A DNA stretch of 27,858 nucleotides from Alteromonadaceae bacterium (GTDB lineage: Bacteria; Pseudomonadota; Gammaproteobacteria; Pseudomonadales; Oleiphilaceae): NCBI GenBank assembly GCA_013393545.1, contig JABXHG010000007.1:1-27858 (forward strand), given 5' to 3'. Position 1 is the first letter of the stretch. Each line of letters begins with the position of its first letter. A program made the position numbers and the translations under genes. Below, piece by piece: positions 1 through 8,315 of the stretch. The notes beneath the pieces are model-generated. The model was not told the DNA's origin, did no database searches, and saw only the letters and a program-made list of their open reading frames with translations.

Positions 1-8
1 GCAGAGCA

Positions 9-407
9 ATGAGTAATCGTAAGAGTGGTCGTAAGGTCGGCAGTACCATTGGGCGTCGCAAGGCCATGTTCCGTAACATGACTGCGTCAGTGGTAGAGAA
101 CGAGCTGAGCTAGACAACGTTGCCGAGAACGAAAGAGCTTCGTCGTGTAGCTTGGCCTTTGATGACGCGATCTAAGAATGATTCTGTAGCAAAGCGTCGT
201 CTGGCGTTCTCTCGCCTGCGTAACGATGCTGCGGTAGCCAAGCTGTTCGAAGAGCTTGGTCCCCGTTATAGCGAGCGTCCGGGTGGGTACCTGCGTATCC
301 TCAAGTGCGGCTTCCGTGCCGGCGATAATGCCCCCATGGCATTCGTCGAGCTGGTTGGCCGTCCGGTCGATATCGAAGCAGAAGAGCTGGACGACGACGA
401 AGAGTAA
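9..407 (+). pseudogene. rplQ: 50S ribosomal protein L17, interrupted by an in-frame TAG
   Basis: L17 binds 23S rRNA in the large ribosomal subunit and is normally essential. From the ATG at 9 the frame reads MSNRKSGRK, then RKAMFRNM, reaches TAG at 111-113 (codon 35), and continues in the same frame with [57 protein letters not shown] and an acidic tail ending at 407. Together this covers the usual L17 length of about 125-135 residues. The stop sits where the family has Lys (consensus about IKTTLP), so one AAG to TAG change explains it. Residues before about codon 65 also stray from consensus (SN for RH, GSTIG for NRTSS, AWPLMTR for AEPLITLA), while the rest is normal. A TTG at 120 could start only a protein lacking the N-terminal third. 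I favour sequence error at a contig end over a true pseudogene, because L17 is essential and no second copy is visible. Confidence 0.85.
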
Positions 408-426
408 AATCTTCGGAAGCGTTCAT

Positions 427-463
427 AAAAAGCCGGGCTCCGAAAGGTGTCCGGCTTTTTTGT
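427..463 (+). terminator. Rho-independent terminator after rplQ
   Basis: The stem AAAAAGCCGG (427-436) pairs with CCGGCTTTTT (451-460). It extends inward with one mismatch to a GAAA tetraloop at 442-445 and is followed by T. The flanking A and T runs mean it could also end minus-strand transcripts from uvrA, so it is probably bidirectional. Confidence 0.9.
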
Positions 464-469
464 GTTTTG

Positions 470-567
470 GCCACGAAACCCACTAAAGGACACGAAAGTA
501 AAAAACAAAAGATCTTTTTCTTTTAGTTATTCAATCTTTTTTCGTGTTTTTTAGTGGGTTTCGTGGC
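470..567. repeat. Long inverted repeat, 28-bp arms
   Basis: The left arm 470-497 and right arm 540-567 are inverted copies. The outer 18 bases match perfectly (left arm begins GCCACGAAACCCACTAAA), two positions then mismatch (G-U pairs in plus-strand RNA), and 8 more bases match. The 42-nt AT-rich loop contains the palindrome AAAAGATCTTTT (507-518). The element lies between the convergent 3' ends of rplQ and uvrA. It resembles dispersed intergenic palindromes of environmental proteobacteria, but copy number cannot be judged from one window. Confidence 0.85.
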
Positions 568-616
568 TAAACAAATCTTTTAATCTTTCATTCAGTGTTG
601 TTCCGTGGCGGAGAAA

Positions 617-3436
617 TCAGTTCAGTATAGGCTTCAGGTAGTAGCCGGTGTGTGAGGCGTCTATTTGAGCCACCTCTTCCGGTGTGCCCTCGGCAATAAT
701 CTCACCACCACCTGAGCCCCCTTCTGGCCCCAGGTCGATAATCCAGTCTGCCGTTTTGATAACATCCAGATTGTGCTCGATCACCACCACGGTGTTGCCG
801 TGGTCTCGCAGGCGCTGTAGCACATTCAGCAGTTGCTGGATGTCATAGAAATGCAGCCCGGTGGTCGGTTCGTCCAGAATGTACAGAGTCTTGCCGGTAT
901 CGCGCTTTGACAGTTCCTTCGCCAGTTTCACCCGTTGGGCCTCACCGCCGGACAGGGTGACCGCACTTTGTCCCAGGCGAATGTACGACAGCCCGACATC
1001 CATCAGGGTCTGTAGCTTGCGGGCCAGGAAGGGCACGGCATCGAAAAACTCCCGGCCTTCCTCCACGGTCATATCCAGCACCTCGTGGATGTTCTTGCCC
1101 TTGTATCGTACCTCGAGGGTTTCCCGATTGTAGCGTTTGCCTTTGCAGACATCGCAGGGCACGTAAATATCGGGCAGGAAATGCATTTCCACCTTGATCA
1201 TGCCATCGCCCTGGCAGGCCTCGCAGCGTCCGCCCTTCACGTTGAAGGAAAAGCGGCCCGGCTTGTAGCCCCGGGAGCGCGCTTCCTGGGTTCCGGCAAA
1301 GAGCTCACGAATCGGGGTGAAGAGCCCGGTGTAAGTAGCCGGATTGGAGCGCGGGGTCCGTCCAATGGGGCTCTGGTCGATATCGATCACCTTGTCCAAA
1401 TGATCCAGGCCCTTGAGCGAACGATAAGGTGCATGGCTCAGGCTGGTGGCCTTGTTAAGCTTCGCAGCGGCCACCGGGTACAGGGTGCTGTTGATCAAAG
1501 TGGACTTGCCGGAACCGGAAACGCCGGTCACGCAGGTCATGATACCCAGGGGCAGCTTTAGGGTGACGTCTTGCAGGTTGTTGCCGGTGGCACCGGTCAA
1601 AACCAATTCTTTGCCGGAGCCCTTGTTGCGGGTCGCGGGAATGGCGATTTCACGGGTGCCGTTCAGATACTGGCCAGTCAACGAATTATCATTGGCCAGG
1701 ATTTGTTCGGGCGTCCCGCAGGCCACTATCTCGCCGCCGTGCACCCCGGCGCCCGGGCCGATATCGATCACATAATCTGCAGCCCGAATGGCATCCTCGT
1801 CGTGTTCCACGACGATCACGGTGTTGCCCAGGTCCCGCAAGTGGGTGAGGGTGGCCAGCAAGCGGTCGTTATCCCGCTGATGCAGCCCGATGGACGGTTC
1901 ATCCAGGATGTACATCACGCCCACCAGCCCGGCACCAATCTGGCTGGCCAGGCGAATGCGCTGCGCTTCGCCGCCGGAAAGGGTGTCAGCGCTGCGCTCC
2001 AGAGTCAGGTATTGCAGGCCCACGTTCACCAGAAACTGCAGGCGCTGGCGCACTTCCTTCAGGATTTTTTCGGCGATCTCGCCTTTTCGGCCGGGCAGGC
2101 TCAGCGCGCTAAAATACTCGTGCGCCTCTCCCACCGGCAGATGCGCTACGTCCGGCAGGTTCTTGTCTTCAATGAACACATTGCGGGCCGCCGTACGCAG
2201 GCGTGAGCCTCCGCAGGATTTACAGGGTTGGGTGCTGAGATTGCGAGCCAGCTCCTCACGCATACTCTGGGATTCGGTTTCCCGATACCGGCGCTCCAGG
2301 TTGGGCAGGATGCCTTCGAACGGGTGTTCCTTCTCCATGATATGGCCGCGTGAATTCACATAGCGGAACGGAATATCTTCGTCGCCGGTGCCGTTCAGCA
2401 GGACATTGCGGAAGTCCTCCGGAAGCTCCTCCCAGGGTGTTTCCAGATCCTGGCCATAGTGCTCGGCGACACTGCTCAACAACTGAAAGTAATACACCGC
2501 CCGGCGGTCCCAGCCCTTGATGGCGCCGGAGGCCAGGGTGGCCTCCGGGTTCTGGATGATCTTTTCTTCGTCGAAGAACTGGCGTACGCCCAGGCCGTCA
2601 CAGGTGGGGCAGGCACCGGCCGGGTTGTTGAACGAGAACAGCCGGGGCTCGAGTTCGCTAAGGGAATAGCCGCACTGGGTACAGGCGTAACGGGCGGAGA
2701 AGGTCTGCTCTTCCCCTTCGCCACTCATGGGGGCGACCAGGGCAATGCCGTCGGTCATTTCCAGCGCGGTTTCAAAGCTCTCGGCTAGTCGCTGCTCCAG
2801 CCCTTCTTTCACCTTGAAGCGATCTACCACCACATCAATCTGGTGTTTTTTCTTTTTATCCAGCGCCGGGATATCGTCAATGTCGTAGACCGTGCCGTCC
2901 ACCCGCAAACGGATAAAGCCCTGGCTGCGCATGGTATCGATAACCTGCAGGTGTTCGCCCTTGCGGTCACGGATTACCGGCGCAAGGATCATCAGCTTGC
3001 TGCCCTCCGGCATGGCCAGTACCTGATCCACCATCTGGCTGACCGTTTGCGCTTCCAGCGGCTGGCCGTGATCCGGGCAGCGGGGCTCGCCGGCGCGGGC
3101 AAACAGCAGGCGCAGATAGTCGTAGATCTCGGTGATGGTGCCCACGGTAGAACGCGGGTTGTGGGAGGTGGATTTCTGTTCAATGGAAATCGCCGGCGAC
3201 AGCCCCTCGATATGGTCCACATCCGGCTTCTCCATCATCGACAGGAACTGCCGGGCATAGGTGGAAAGCGACTCCACGTAACGCCGCTGGCCCTCGGCGT
3301 ACAGAGTATCGAACGCCAGTGACGATTTGCCGGAGCCGGACAAGCCGGTGATCACAATCAGCTTGTCCCTCGGCATATCCAGGTCGAAGTTTTTCAGGTT
3401 GTGGGTACGTGCACCTTTGATCTGGATATGGTCCAT
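617..3436 (-). CDS. uvrA: UvrABC excinuclease subunit A
   Basis: UvrA is the DNA-damage-recognising ATPase of nucleotide excision repair; it forms a dimer, loads UvrB on lesions and acts in the cytoplasm. The 939-residue product has the normal length. The first Walker A is GLSGSGKS (residues 31-38) and a zinc module CTQCG...CPTCDG follows. Two ABC signatures LSGGEAQR are present, each with an ILDEP Walker B ([10 protein letters not shown] and [10 protein letters not shown]). A second Walker A GVSGSGKS begins the second ATPase half, with a C-terminal zinc finger CEACQGDG...[10 protein letters not shown] chose ATG at 3436 because the family begins there ([16 protein letters not shown]) and GAGGTG lies just upstream; the frame stays open 38 codons further but that part is unlike the family. 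A TATAAT -10 lies upstream. I found no LexA-type operator. Confidence 0.97.
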   Translation of the reverse strand: MDHIQIKGARTHNLKNFDLDMPRDKLIVITGLSGSGKSSLAFDTLYAEGQRRYVESLSTYARQFLSMMEKPDVDHIEGLSPAISIEQKSTSHNPRSTVGTITEIYDYLRLLFARAGEPRCPDHGQPLEAQTVSQMVDQVLAMPEGSKLMILAPVIRDRKGEHLQVIDTMRSQGFIRLRVDGTVYDIDDIPALDKKKKHQIDVVVDRFKVKEGLEQRLAESFETALEMTDGIALVAPMSGEGEEQTFSARYACTQCGYSLSELEPRLFSFNNPAGACPTCDGLGVRQFFDEEKIIQNPEATLASGAIKGWDRRAVYYFQLLSSVAEHYGQDLETPWEELPEDFRNVLLNGTGDEDIPFRYVNSRGHIMEKEHPFEGILPNLERRYRETESQSMREELARNLSTQPCKSCGGSRLRTAARNVFIEDKNLPDVAHLPVGEAHEYFSALSLPGRKGEIAEKILKEVRQRLQFLVNVGLQYLTLERSADTLSGGEAQRIRLASQIGAGLVGVMYILDEPSIGLHQRDNDRLLATLTHLRDLGNTVIVVEHDEDAIRAADYVIDIGPGAGVHGGEIVACGTPEQILANDNSLTGQYLNGTREIAIPATRNKGSGKELVLTGATGNNLQDVTLKLPLGIMTCVTGVSGSGKSTLINSTLYPVAAAKLNKATSLSHAPYRSLKGLDHLDKVIDIDQSPIGRTPRSNPATYTGLFTPIRELFAGTQEARSRGYKPGRFSFNVKGGRCEACQGDGMIKVEMHFLPDIYVPCDVCKGKRYNRETLEVRYKGKNIHEVLDMTVEEGREFFDAVPFLARKLQTLMDVGLSYIRLGQSAVTLSGGEAQRVKLAKELSKRDTGKTLYILDEPTTGLHFYDIQQLLNVLQRLRDHGNTVVVIEHNLDVIKTADWIIDLGPEGGSGGGEIIAEGTPEEVAQIDASHTGYYLKPILN

Positions 3437-3463
3437 AACACCTCGTTTGCGGTTAAAAGATCG

Positions 3464-3469
3464 ATTATA
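3464..3469 (-). promoter_or_regulatory. Candidate -10 box for uvrA
   Basis: TATAAT is read on the minus strand and would place the transcript start about 20 nt before the uvrA ATG. The hexamer 17 bp upstream (GGGACT) is a poor -35, so the promoter is plausible but unproven. Confidence 0.4.
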
Positions 3470-3571
3470 TCGTGTTCGGCCCGGACAGTCCCGAACGCCC
3501 GGGGCTTCTGGTACAATGCGCCGCCTGCAGCCACCGGCTGTGTCATTCAATTTCTTCCGGCACGGGAAACA

Positions 3572-4942
3572 ATGAACGCGCTCGAAAAACGCTCGGTAGT
3601 GGCTCTGGCTTCGGTATACGCCATGCGTATGCTCGGCCTGTTCATGGTAATGCCGGTGTTCGTATTGCTCGGCAACGACCTGCAGAACGCCACGCCTCTG
3701 TTGATTGGTCTGGCCATTGGCGCCTATGGCTTCAGCCAGGCGCTATTGCAGGTGCCTTTCGGGCTGTTGTCTGATCGGGTTGGCCGCAAGCGGATGATCT
3801 ACATCGGCCTGGTGCTGTTTGCGGCAGGCAGTCTGCTGGCGGCGGCGACCGACTCTATATACGTGGTGATTGCCGGGCGGATTCTTCAAGGGGCCGGGGC
3901 CATTGCCAGCGTGTTGATGGCCCTGCTCAGCGACCTGACCCGCGAAGAGCACCGCACCAAGGCCATGGCCACCGTGGGCATTTCCATCGGGCTGTCGTTT
4001 TCCGTGTCACTGGTGCTCGGGCCCATGCTGGGCGCGATCTGGGGCCTGTCGGGTATTTTCTATCTCACCGCCGCGCTGTCGGTGGTGGCGCTGGTGATTG
4101 TTGCCAGGTTGGTGCCCACGCCCCACGCTCACAAGACCAGCGCGGACACTCACCCGGCCCGGGAAATGCTGGGGCAGGTCCTGAAAGATGGCCGCTTGCT
4201 GCGCCTGGATTTCGGTATTTTTGCTCTGCACTTTGTGCTGACCGCACTGTTTCTGGTGTTTCCCACCATGCTGCAAGACAACCTGGGCCTGGCCGCTACC
4301 TCCCATTGGTGGTTTTACCTCACGGTGATGCTCACCTCGTTCTTTGCCATGGTGCCGTTTATCATCATTGGCGAGAAAAAACGCAAGATGAAATCGGTTC
4401 TGTGTGGCGCCATTGGCCTGCTGGCGCTGGCCACGGTGATGCTGACCGCAGTGCAGGCCAGCCTGTGGGCAGCCTGGGGTGTGCTGTTCCTGTTCTTTAT
4501 GGCGTTTAACCTGTTGGAAGCCAGTCTGCCATCGCTGATCAGCAAGGAAGCACCGGCCGCCAGCAAGGGCACGGCCATGGGGGTTTATTCCACCTCGCAA
4601 TTTTCCGGTGCGTTTCTGGGCGGCGCCCTGGGTGGCTGGTTATTGCAGGTGGCCGGAGCCGACGGTGTGCTCTGGCTGATGGCGGCCAGTTTGCTGGCGT
4701 GGTTGCTGGTGGCGTTCACCATGCCGCAGCCGAATTACACCACCAGCCTGACGGTGGCCCTGCAGCCGGTTGCGGAGCAGGATTACGACGACATTGACCA
4801 GCGTTTCCGGGATCTGCCCGGCGTGCAGGATGTTGTCGTGGTTGAAGACAGCGCCATCGCCTATCTGAAGATTGATCGAAAACATTTTAACGAAAGTCAG
4901 CTTGCGCACCTGGAATTTGTGCGGCAAGGCGATAGCACTTAA
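3572..4942 (+). CDS. MFS transporter with C-terminal YAM-like domain (YajR type)
   Basis: This is a 456-residue inner-membrane protein of the major facilitator superfamily; the substrate is unknown and drug or metabolite efflux is the usual guess. It has about 12 hydrophobic segments. The loop [12 protein letters not shown] after the second helix is the classic MFS motif A. After the last helix comes a soluble tail of roughly 70 residues ([16 protein letters not shown], then [14 protein letters not shown]) that looks like the ferredoxin-like YAM domain of E. coli YajR. I start it at ATG 3572 because the open frame upstream runs through the uvrA promoter region and is not hydrophobic in the MFS manner. 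A TACAAT at 3512-3517 is a possible -10. It lies between uvrA and ssb, a placement I recall from Pseudomonas and Marinobacter relatives. Confidence 0.88.
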   Translation: MNALEKRSVVALASVYAMRMLGLFMVMPVFVLLGNDLQNATPLLIGLAIGAYGFSQALLQVPFGLLSDRVGRKRMIYIGLVLFAAGSLLAAATDSIYVVIAGRILQGAGAIASVLMALLSDLTREEHRTKAMATVGISIGLSFSVSLVLGPMLGAIWGLSGIFYLTAALSVVALVIVARLVPTPHAHKTSADTHPAREMLGQVLKDGRLLRLDFGIFALHFVLTALFLVFPTMLQDNLGLAATSHWWFYLTVMLTSFFAMVPFIIIGEKKRKMKSVLCGAIGLLALATVMLTAVQASLWAAWGVLFLFFMAFNLLEASLPSLISKEAPAASKGTAMGVYSTSQFSGAFLGGALGGWLLQVAGADGVLWLMAASLLAWLLVAFTMPQPNYTTSLTVALQPVAEQDYDDIDQRFRDLPGVQDVVVVEDSAIAYLKIDRKHFNESQLAHLEFVRQGDST

Positions 4943-4998
4943 ACTCGGAATGCTTGCATGGATGACAAGTATTCAGACAAAAATTTCAGGAGCAAACC

Positions 4999-5535
4999 AT
5001 GGCACGAGGCGTAAACAAGGTTATTCTCATCGGTAATCTGGGCCAGGACCCGGAAACCCGCTACACCCCCAACGGCAACGCAGTGGTGAACCTGAACCTC
5101 GCCACCGATGAAAGTTACAAGGATCGTCAAACCGGGCAACTGGTACCGAAAACCGAATGGCACCGGATTGTCATGTTCGGCAAAATCGCTGAAATCGCCG
5201 GTCAGTACCTGCGCAAGGGCTCAAAGGTCTACATAGAAGGCAAGCTGCAAACCCGCAAATGGCAGGGGCAGGACGGCCAGGACCGTTACACCACCGAGGT
5301 GGTGGTGGATATCAATGGCCAGATGCAAATGCTCGACAGCCGGGGCGCCAGCGAAGGCGGCATGAACCAGGCACCGCCCCAGGGCCGCCCGCAAAACCCG
5401 AACTACAACCAGCCTCAGCAGCAGCCGGCCCAACAGCAACCGCAGGGTGGAGGCTATGGCGGCCAGCCGAACCAGCAGCCTTCCGGTGGCATGCCTGAGC
5501 CGGTGGACGATTTTGACGACGATATACCGTTCTAA
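4999..5535 (+). CDS. ssb: Single-stranded DNA-binding protein
   Basis: SSB coats single-stranded DNA during replication, repair and recombination and recruits partners through its C-terminal tip. The 178-residue product has an N-terminal OB fold ([54 protein letters not shown]) to about residue 110. A Gln/Pro/Gly-rich linker follows, then the conserved acidic tip DDFDDDIPF, so the protein looks complete. AGGAGC lies 8 nt before the ATG. The gene follows the MFS gene by 56 bp and closes with its own terminator, separating it from the msh genes downstream. Confidence 0.97.
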   Translation: MARGVNKVILIGNLGQDPETRYTPNGNAVVNLNLATDESYKDRQTGQLVPKTEWHRIVMFGKIAEIAGQYLRKGSKVYIEGKLQTRKWQGQDGQDRYTTEVVVDINGQMQMLDSRGASEGGMNQAPPQGRPQNPNYNQPQQQPAQQQPQGGGYGGQPNQQPSGGMPEPVDDFDDDIPF

Positions 5536-5556
5536 CTGCGTCAGAATCGACTTTCG

Positions 5557-5584
5557 AAAGCCCGTGCATTGCGCGGGCTTTTTT
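5557..5584 (+). terminator. Rho-independent terminator after ssb
   Basis: AAAGCCCG (5557-5564) pairs with CGGGCTTT (5574-5581). The stem extends inward through T-G, G-C and C-G pairs to a 3-nt loop and is followed by a T run. It ends ssb 22 bp after its stop codon. Confidence 0.9.
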
Positions 5585-5604
5585 GTAACGGCAATGCAAA
5601 ATGC

Positions 5605-5620
5605 TGTGAAATTCCTCACA
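5605..5620. promoter_or_regulatory. CRP/Vfr-type palindrome ahead of the msh locus
   Basis: The sequence TGTGA-N6-TCACA matches the conserved core of the CRP/Vfr consensus exactly. It lies between the ssb terminator and mshI. A candidate -10 TATCAT is at 5650-5655, putting the palindrome centre near -50 relative to the implied start. That is not one of the canonical -41.5 or -61.5 spacings, so the mode of action is open. Confidence 0.55.
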
Positions 5621-5649
5621 AACCGTGGAGTTGAGTTGAGTTTTTAAAC

Positions 5650-5670
5650 TATCATGTGAACACATGTGAA
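5650..5670 (+). promoter_or_regulatory. Candidate msh promoter -10 with overlapping ATGTGAA repeats
   Basis: TATCAT at 5650-5655 matches the sigma-70 -10 at five of six bases. Over it lie two direct ATGTGAA copies (5654-5660 and 5664-5670) exactly 10 bp apart, and the palindrome CATGTG-AA-CACATG (5653-5666). No strong -35 is visible, which would suit activator dependence. Confidence 0.35.
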
Positions 5671-5743
5671 AATTGGCGGAATTTCAAGCATCGCAGCCCG
5701 GCTTTTGTTCCCGGCACACACATATTACAAGACCAAGGAAGTC

Positions 5744-6679
5744 ATGGCCCTGTTTTCTGGTATCAGACCGCTACAACGTTTATTCCGGCGCGGCGCGTCC
5801 GTTTCCCGCCTGTGCCTGGAAGTACGCCCTGACGGCATCGCTTGGGCGGTTTCGCCCGGTCTGGCCAGCCAGCAAACCGGTTTTGCCGAGTGCATGCCCG
5901 CCAAACGCCAGCAAACCCTGGACCAGCTGGTTGCCGAAAACGGTTGGGAAGGGGCGCCGACGATTCTGGTGTTGCCCATCGACCAGTATCAGGTCTTCCA
6001 GGTGGAGCGCCCCGAAGGCGTCGACGATGCCGAACTGGCCGATGCCCTGAAATGGAAGCTCAAGGATTTTCTTGATTTTAGCCCGACCGAAGCGGTCTCC
6101 GATATCTTTCCCTTTCCCGAGGATGCCGCCCGGGGCCGTGGATCACTGGTGAACCTGGTGGCCGCGCGTAAATCGGTGGCGGTGGAGCTGATCAACCTGG
6201 TGCACGAGGCCGGTCTGTCGTTGCAGAGCATCGACATCGCGGAACTGGCCCTTCGCAATTTTGCCGCTGCGCTGGATACCGCAAATCTTGGTGTGGCCGT
6301 GGTGCACCTGCGCGACAAGTATGGGCAAATGGTGGTGTGCCGGGGCGAAACCCTGTATCTCTCCCGCCGGCTTGAGTTGTCCTACGACGACCTGCAGGAT
6401 GCCTCCCGCCAGGAAGATGCCGTGCAGTCCCTGGCGCTGGAAATGCAACGCTCCATGGATTATTTCGAAAGCCAGCTTGGGCAGGCGCCGCCGTCGGTGA
6501 TTCGGTTGGTGGCGAAAGATTCTGTCATGCCGCTCACCTCCATGCTGGGCTCTTACCTGGCCGCAGGTATTGAAACACCGGACTGGTCCCGGTTTGGCTT
6601 GTCCGAAGACCTGGATTCCCGTTGCCTGCCGGCCTGGAGTGCCGGGCTTGAACCGGCGGGCGGGAGACGCTCGTCATGA
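5744..6679 (+). CDS. mshI: MSHA biogenesis protein MshI (PilM-like)
   Basis: MshI is the PilM-type actin-fold component of the inner-membrane alignment complex of the MSHA pilus. The 311-residue product has no membrane segment and is probably cytoplasmic. Recognisable stretches are SRLCLEVRPDGIAWAV, VLPIDQYQVFQVERP, DALKWKLKDFLDFSP and SLALEMQRSMDYFESQLG, characteristic of MshI proteins. I chose ATG 5744 because AAGGAAG lies just upstream and the family begins close to MALFSGIRPLQRLF; the alternative ATG at 5666 lies within the promoter-like repeats and lacks a ribosome site. It heads the long msh gene string, and its stop overlaps the next start (ATGA at 6676-6679). Confidence 0.9.
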   Translation: MALFSGIRPLQRLFRRGASVSRLCLEVRPDGIAWAVSPGLASQQTGFAECMPAKRQQTLDQLVAENGWEGAPTILVLPIDQYQVFQVERPEGVDDAELADALKWKLKDFLDFSPTEAVSDIFPFPEDAARGRGSLVNLVAARKSVAVELINLVHEAGLSLQSIDIAELALRNFAAALDTANLGVAVVHLRDKYGQMVVCRGETLYLSRRLELSYDDLQDASRQEDAVQSLALEMQRSMDYFESQLGQAPPSVIRLVAKDSVMPLTSMLGSYLAAGIETPDWSRFGLSEDLDSRCLPAWSAGLEPAGGRRSS

Positions 6680-7302
6680 AACAGCAGGTCAACCTTTATA
6701 CCCCCGAGCTGCGCCCTCGGAAGCAGCGGTTGAATGCAGCGACTTTGCTGGTCTTACTTGTGGTGGTAGTACTGGTCACCGCCGCCTTCCGGGGTTTTGG
6801 CTACTGGCAAAACCAGCAGCTGGAAAAACAAGTGGCGCAGATTGAGCGGCAGAACCGTCAGCTTAGTGAGGCCAACGAAGCCATGGCCGAACAGATCGAA
6901 GCTCGCAAGCCGGACCCGGAACTGGAGAAAGCGCTGGAACGGGTTACCAACACCATCTCCCGCCGACAGCGGTTGTTGCAACAAGTTGAGAACCTGGCCA
7001 CCAATAACCACTCGGGCTTCTCCAGCCGCATGGCCGCTCTGGCCCGGCAAGTGCCCGGTGAGCTCTGGCTGACCGGCCTGACGCTGCAATCCTCACCCGA
7101 GCGCTTGCGCCTGATCGGTCGTACCCGTGTACCCGATCGCGTGCCCCTTTATCTGGAACAGCTGGGTAACGAACTCATATTCGCTGGCCAGACCTTCCGG
7201 GATTTTGAACTAATGAGACCGGACGACGATGCCGAACAGCGCGGCGACTGGATCGAATTCCGCATTGCCACCGAGCCGGGCGGGGAGGGCAATAATGAAT
7301 AA
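6676..7302 (+). CDS. PilN-like MSHA biogenesis protein (MshI2)
   Basis: This is a 208-residue bitopic membrane protein corresponding to PilN, which couples the cytoplasmic PilM/MshI to periplasmic PilO-type partners. The N-terminus MKQQVNLYTPELRP is the PilN/MshI2 signature for binding the PilM-like protein. One membrane helix (about residues 22-41, rich in LVLLVVVVLV) is followed by a long Gln/Glu-rich coiled coil (about 45-115) and a small folded domain containing GELWLTGLTLQ. It shares ATGA with mshI and overlaps the next gene by 8 bp, implying translational coupling. Naming of this gene varies between annotations (mshI2, mshI1, pilN), so no symbol is given. Confidence 0.87.
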   Translation: MKQQVNLYTPELRPRKQRLNAATLLVLLVVVVLVTAAFRGFGYWQNQQLEKQVAQIERQNRQLSEANEAMAEQIEARKPDPELEKALERVTNTISRRQRLLQQVENLATNNHSGFSSRMAALARQVPGELWLTGLTLQSSPERLRLIGRTRVPDRVPLYLEQLGNELIFAGQTFRDFELMRPDDDAEQRGDWIEFRIATEPGGEGNNE

Positions 7303-7981
7303 ACTCCGCCAGTGGTATGAAAACGGCGCGGCCTGGTACAACGACCGGCCGGTGCGTGAGCGGGCATTGATCGCGCTGACAGCCATTGTGTTGGTGTTTG
7401 TTGTTAGCTGGGAATTGTTGGTGGCACCGGCCCTGAGTGAACGGCAACAGCTGGAAAGTCAGCGGCAATCGCTGGCGGATACCCGCGACAACCTGCTGGC
7501 GGAGCAGCAAACTCTCAGTAGCCAGCTGGAGAACGACCCCTCGGCGCAGCTGCGTGATCGCCTTCAGGTGCGACAGAACCGGCTGGACCGGCTCAACCGG
7601 CAAATCAGTGAAACTGCCGGCGAACTGATCGCCCCGAAAGACATGGTGAGCCTGCTTCGCAGAATCCTGGCCGAGCAAGACGAATTGACACTGCAGTCGC
7701 TGGTATTGCGTCCGCCTACCCCCGTGTTTGATGAGCCCCGTGGGGCGGAGTCGGAGCAACAGGAAGAAAGCCAGCCCGAACCGCTGCTCTACGCCCACGA
7801 TGTAGAGCTGACCATCGCCGGCGGTTATCTGGATGTGATGAATTACCTCGAAAAACTGGAAACGCTGGATGATCGGCTGGGATGGCTGCAACTGGAATAC
7901 AACGCCGGCACCTGGCCCGAGGGAGAAGCCCGTGTACGGGTGCGAACCCTGAGCCTTGAAGCCGCCTGGCTGGGAGTGTGA
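7295..7981 (+). CDS. mshJ: MSHA biogenesis protein MshJ (PilO-like)
   Basis: MshJ is the PilO-type partner of the PilN-like protein in the periplasmic alignment complex. The 228-residue product has a short cytoplasmic start (MNKLRQWYENGAAWYNDRPVRE), one membrane helix at about residues 25-45, a coiled coil at about 48-115, and a C-terminal ferredoxin-like region with VELTIAGGYLDVMNYLEKLE and WLQLEY. ATG 7295 is chosen because it lies inside the end of the preceding gene in the usual overlapping way and gives the family N-terminus; the in-frame ATG at 7229 would add 22 unrelated residues inside that gene. GGGAGGGC precedes the start. Confidence 0.88.
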   Translation: MNKLRQWYENGAAWYNDRPVRERALIALTAIVLVFVVSWELLVAPALSERQQLESQRQSLADTRDNLLAEQQTLSSQLENDPSAQLRDRLQVRQNRLDRLNRQISETAGELIAPKDMVSLLRRILAEQDELTLQSLVLRPPTPVFDEPRGAESEQQEESQPEPLLYAHDVELTIAGGYLDVMNYLEKLETLDDRLGWLQLEYNAGTWPEGEARVRVRTLSLEAAWLGV

Positions 7982-7982
7982 T

Positions 7983-8315
7983 GTGCGGTTAAAACCTGGT
8001 CTCAAAATGCTGTTGGCACTGGTGCTGGCGGCCCCGAGCGGGCAGGCCTGGAGCCTTCAGGACCCGACCCGGCCGCCGGATGCCAGAACACCGGCCGCAC
8101 AAGCGGAGCCCCAGCGCAATCTTGAACTGGGTTCCATTCTGCTTTCCGCTGGCCGTCGGGTGGCGGTGATTAATGGCGTGGCGCTGACAGAAGGCGACAT
8201 CCATGATGGCATCCGCGTGCGCCACATTTATCGTGATAAAGTCGAAATTCTGGACCAGGGGCGGGCCCGAGTTCTGTACCCGCAAGCCCTTCCGCAAGTG
8301 CGGAGCAGCCAATGA
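7983..8315 (+). CDS. mshK: MSHA biogenesis protein MshK (PilP-like), GTG start
   Basis: This is a small periplasmic protein of 110 residues from GTG 7983. It has a signal peptide (basic start, hydrophobic MLLALVLAAPSGQAWS) followed by LQDPTRPP, a motif shared by MshK, PilP and GspC-type proteins. A short beta-rich domain follows (LELGSILLSAGRRVAVINGVALTEGD). It probably links the inner-membrane alignment complex to the MshL secretin. The GTG lies 1 bp after the mshJ stop; ATG 8007 would cut into the signal peptide and ATG 7956 would put mshJ-overlapping residues before it. The stop overlaps the mshL ATG (ATGA, 8312-8315). Confidence 0.85.
   Translation: MRLKPGLKMLLALVLAAPSGQAWSLQDPTRPPDARTPAAQAEPQRNLELGSILLSAGRRVAVINGVALTEGDIHDGIRVRHIYRDKVEILDQGRARVLYPQALPQVRSSQ

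Noticed and set aside
120..407. A separate 95-residue gene starting at TTG 120
   Set aside because: It is simply the continuation of rplQ in the same frame after the TAG; an L17 lacking the first third would not be expected to fold or bind rRNA.
3437..3571. LexA/SOS box between uvrA and the MFS gene, and one before ssb
   Set aside because: I looked for CTGT-N8-ACAG type sequences in both regions and found none convincing.
5666..5743. Upstream ATG start for mshI at 5666
   Set aside because: The added residues are unlike the family, there is no ribosome site, and the region carries promoter-like repeats; ATG 5744 has AAGGAAG.
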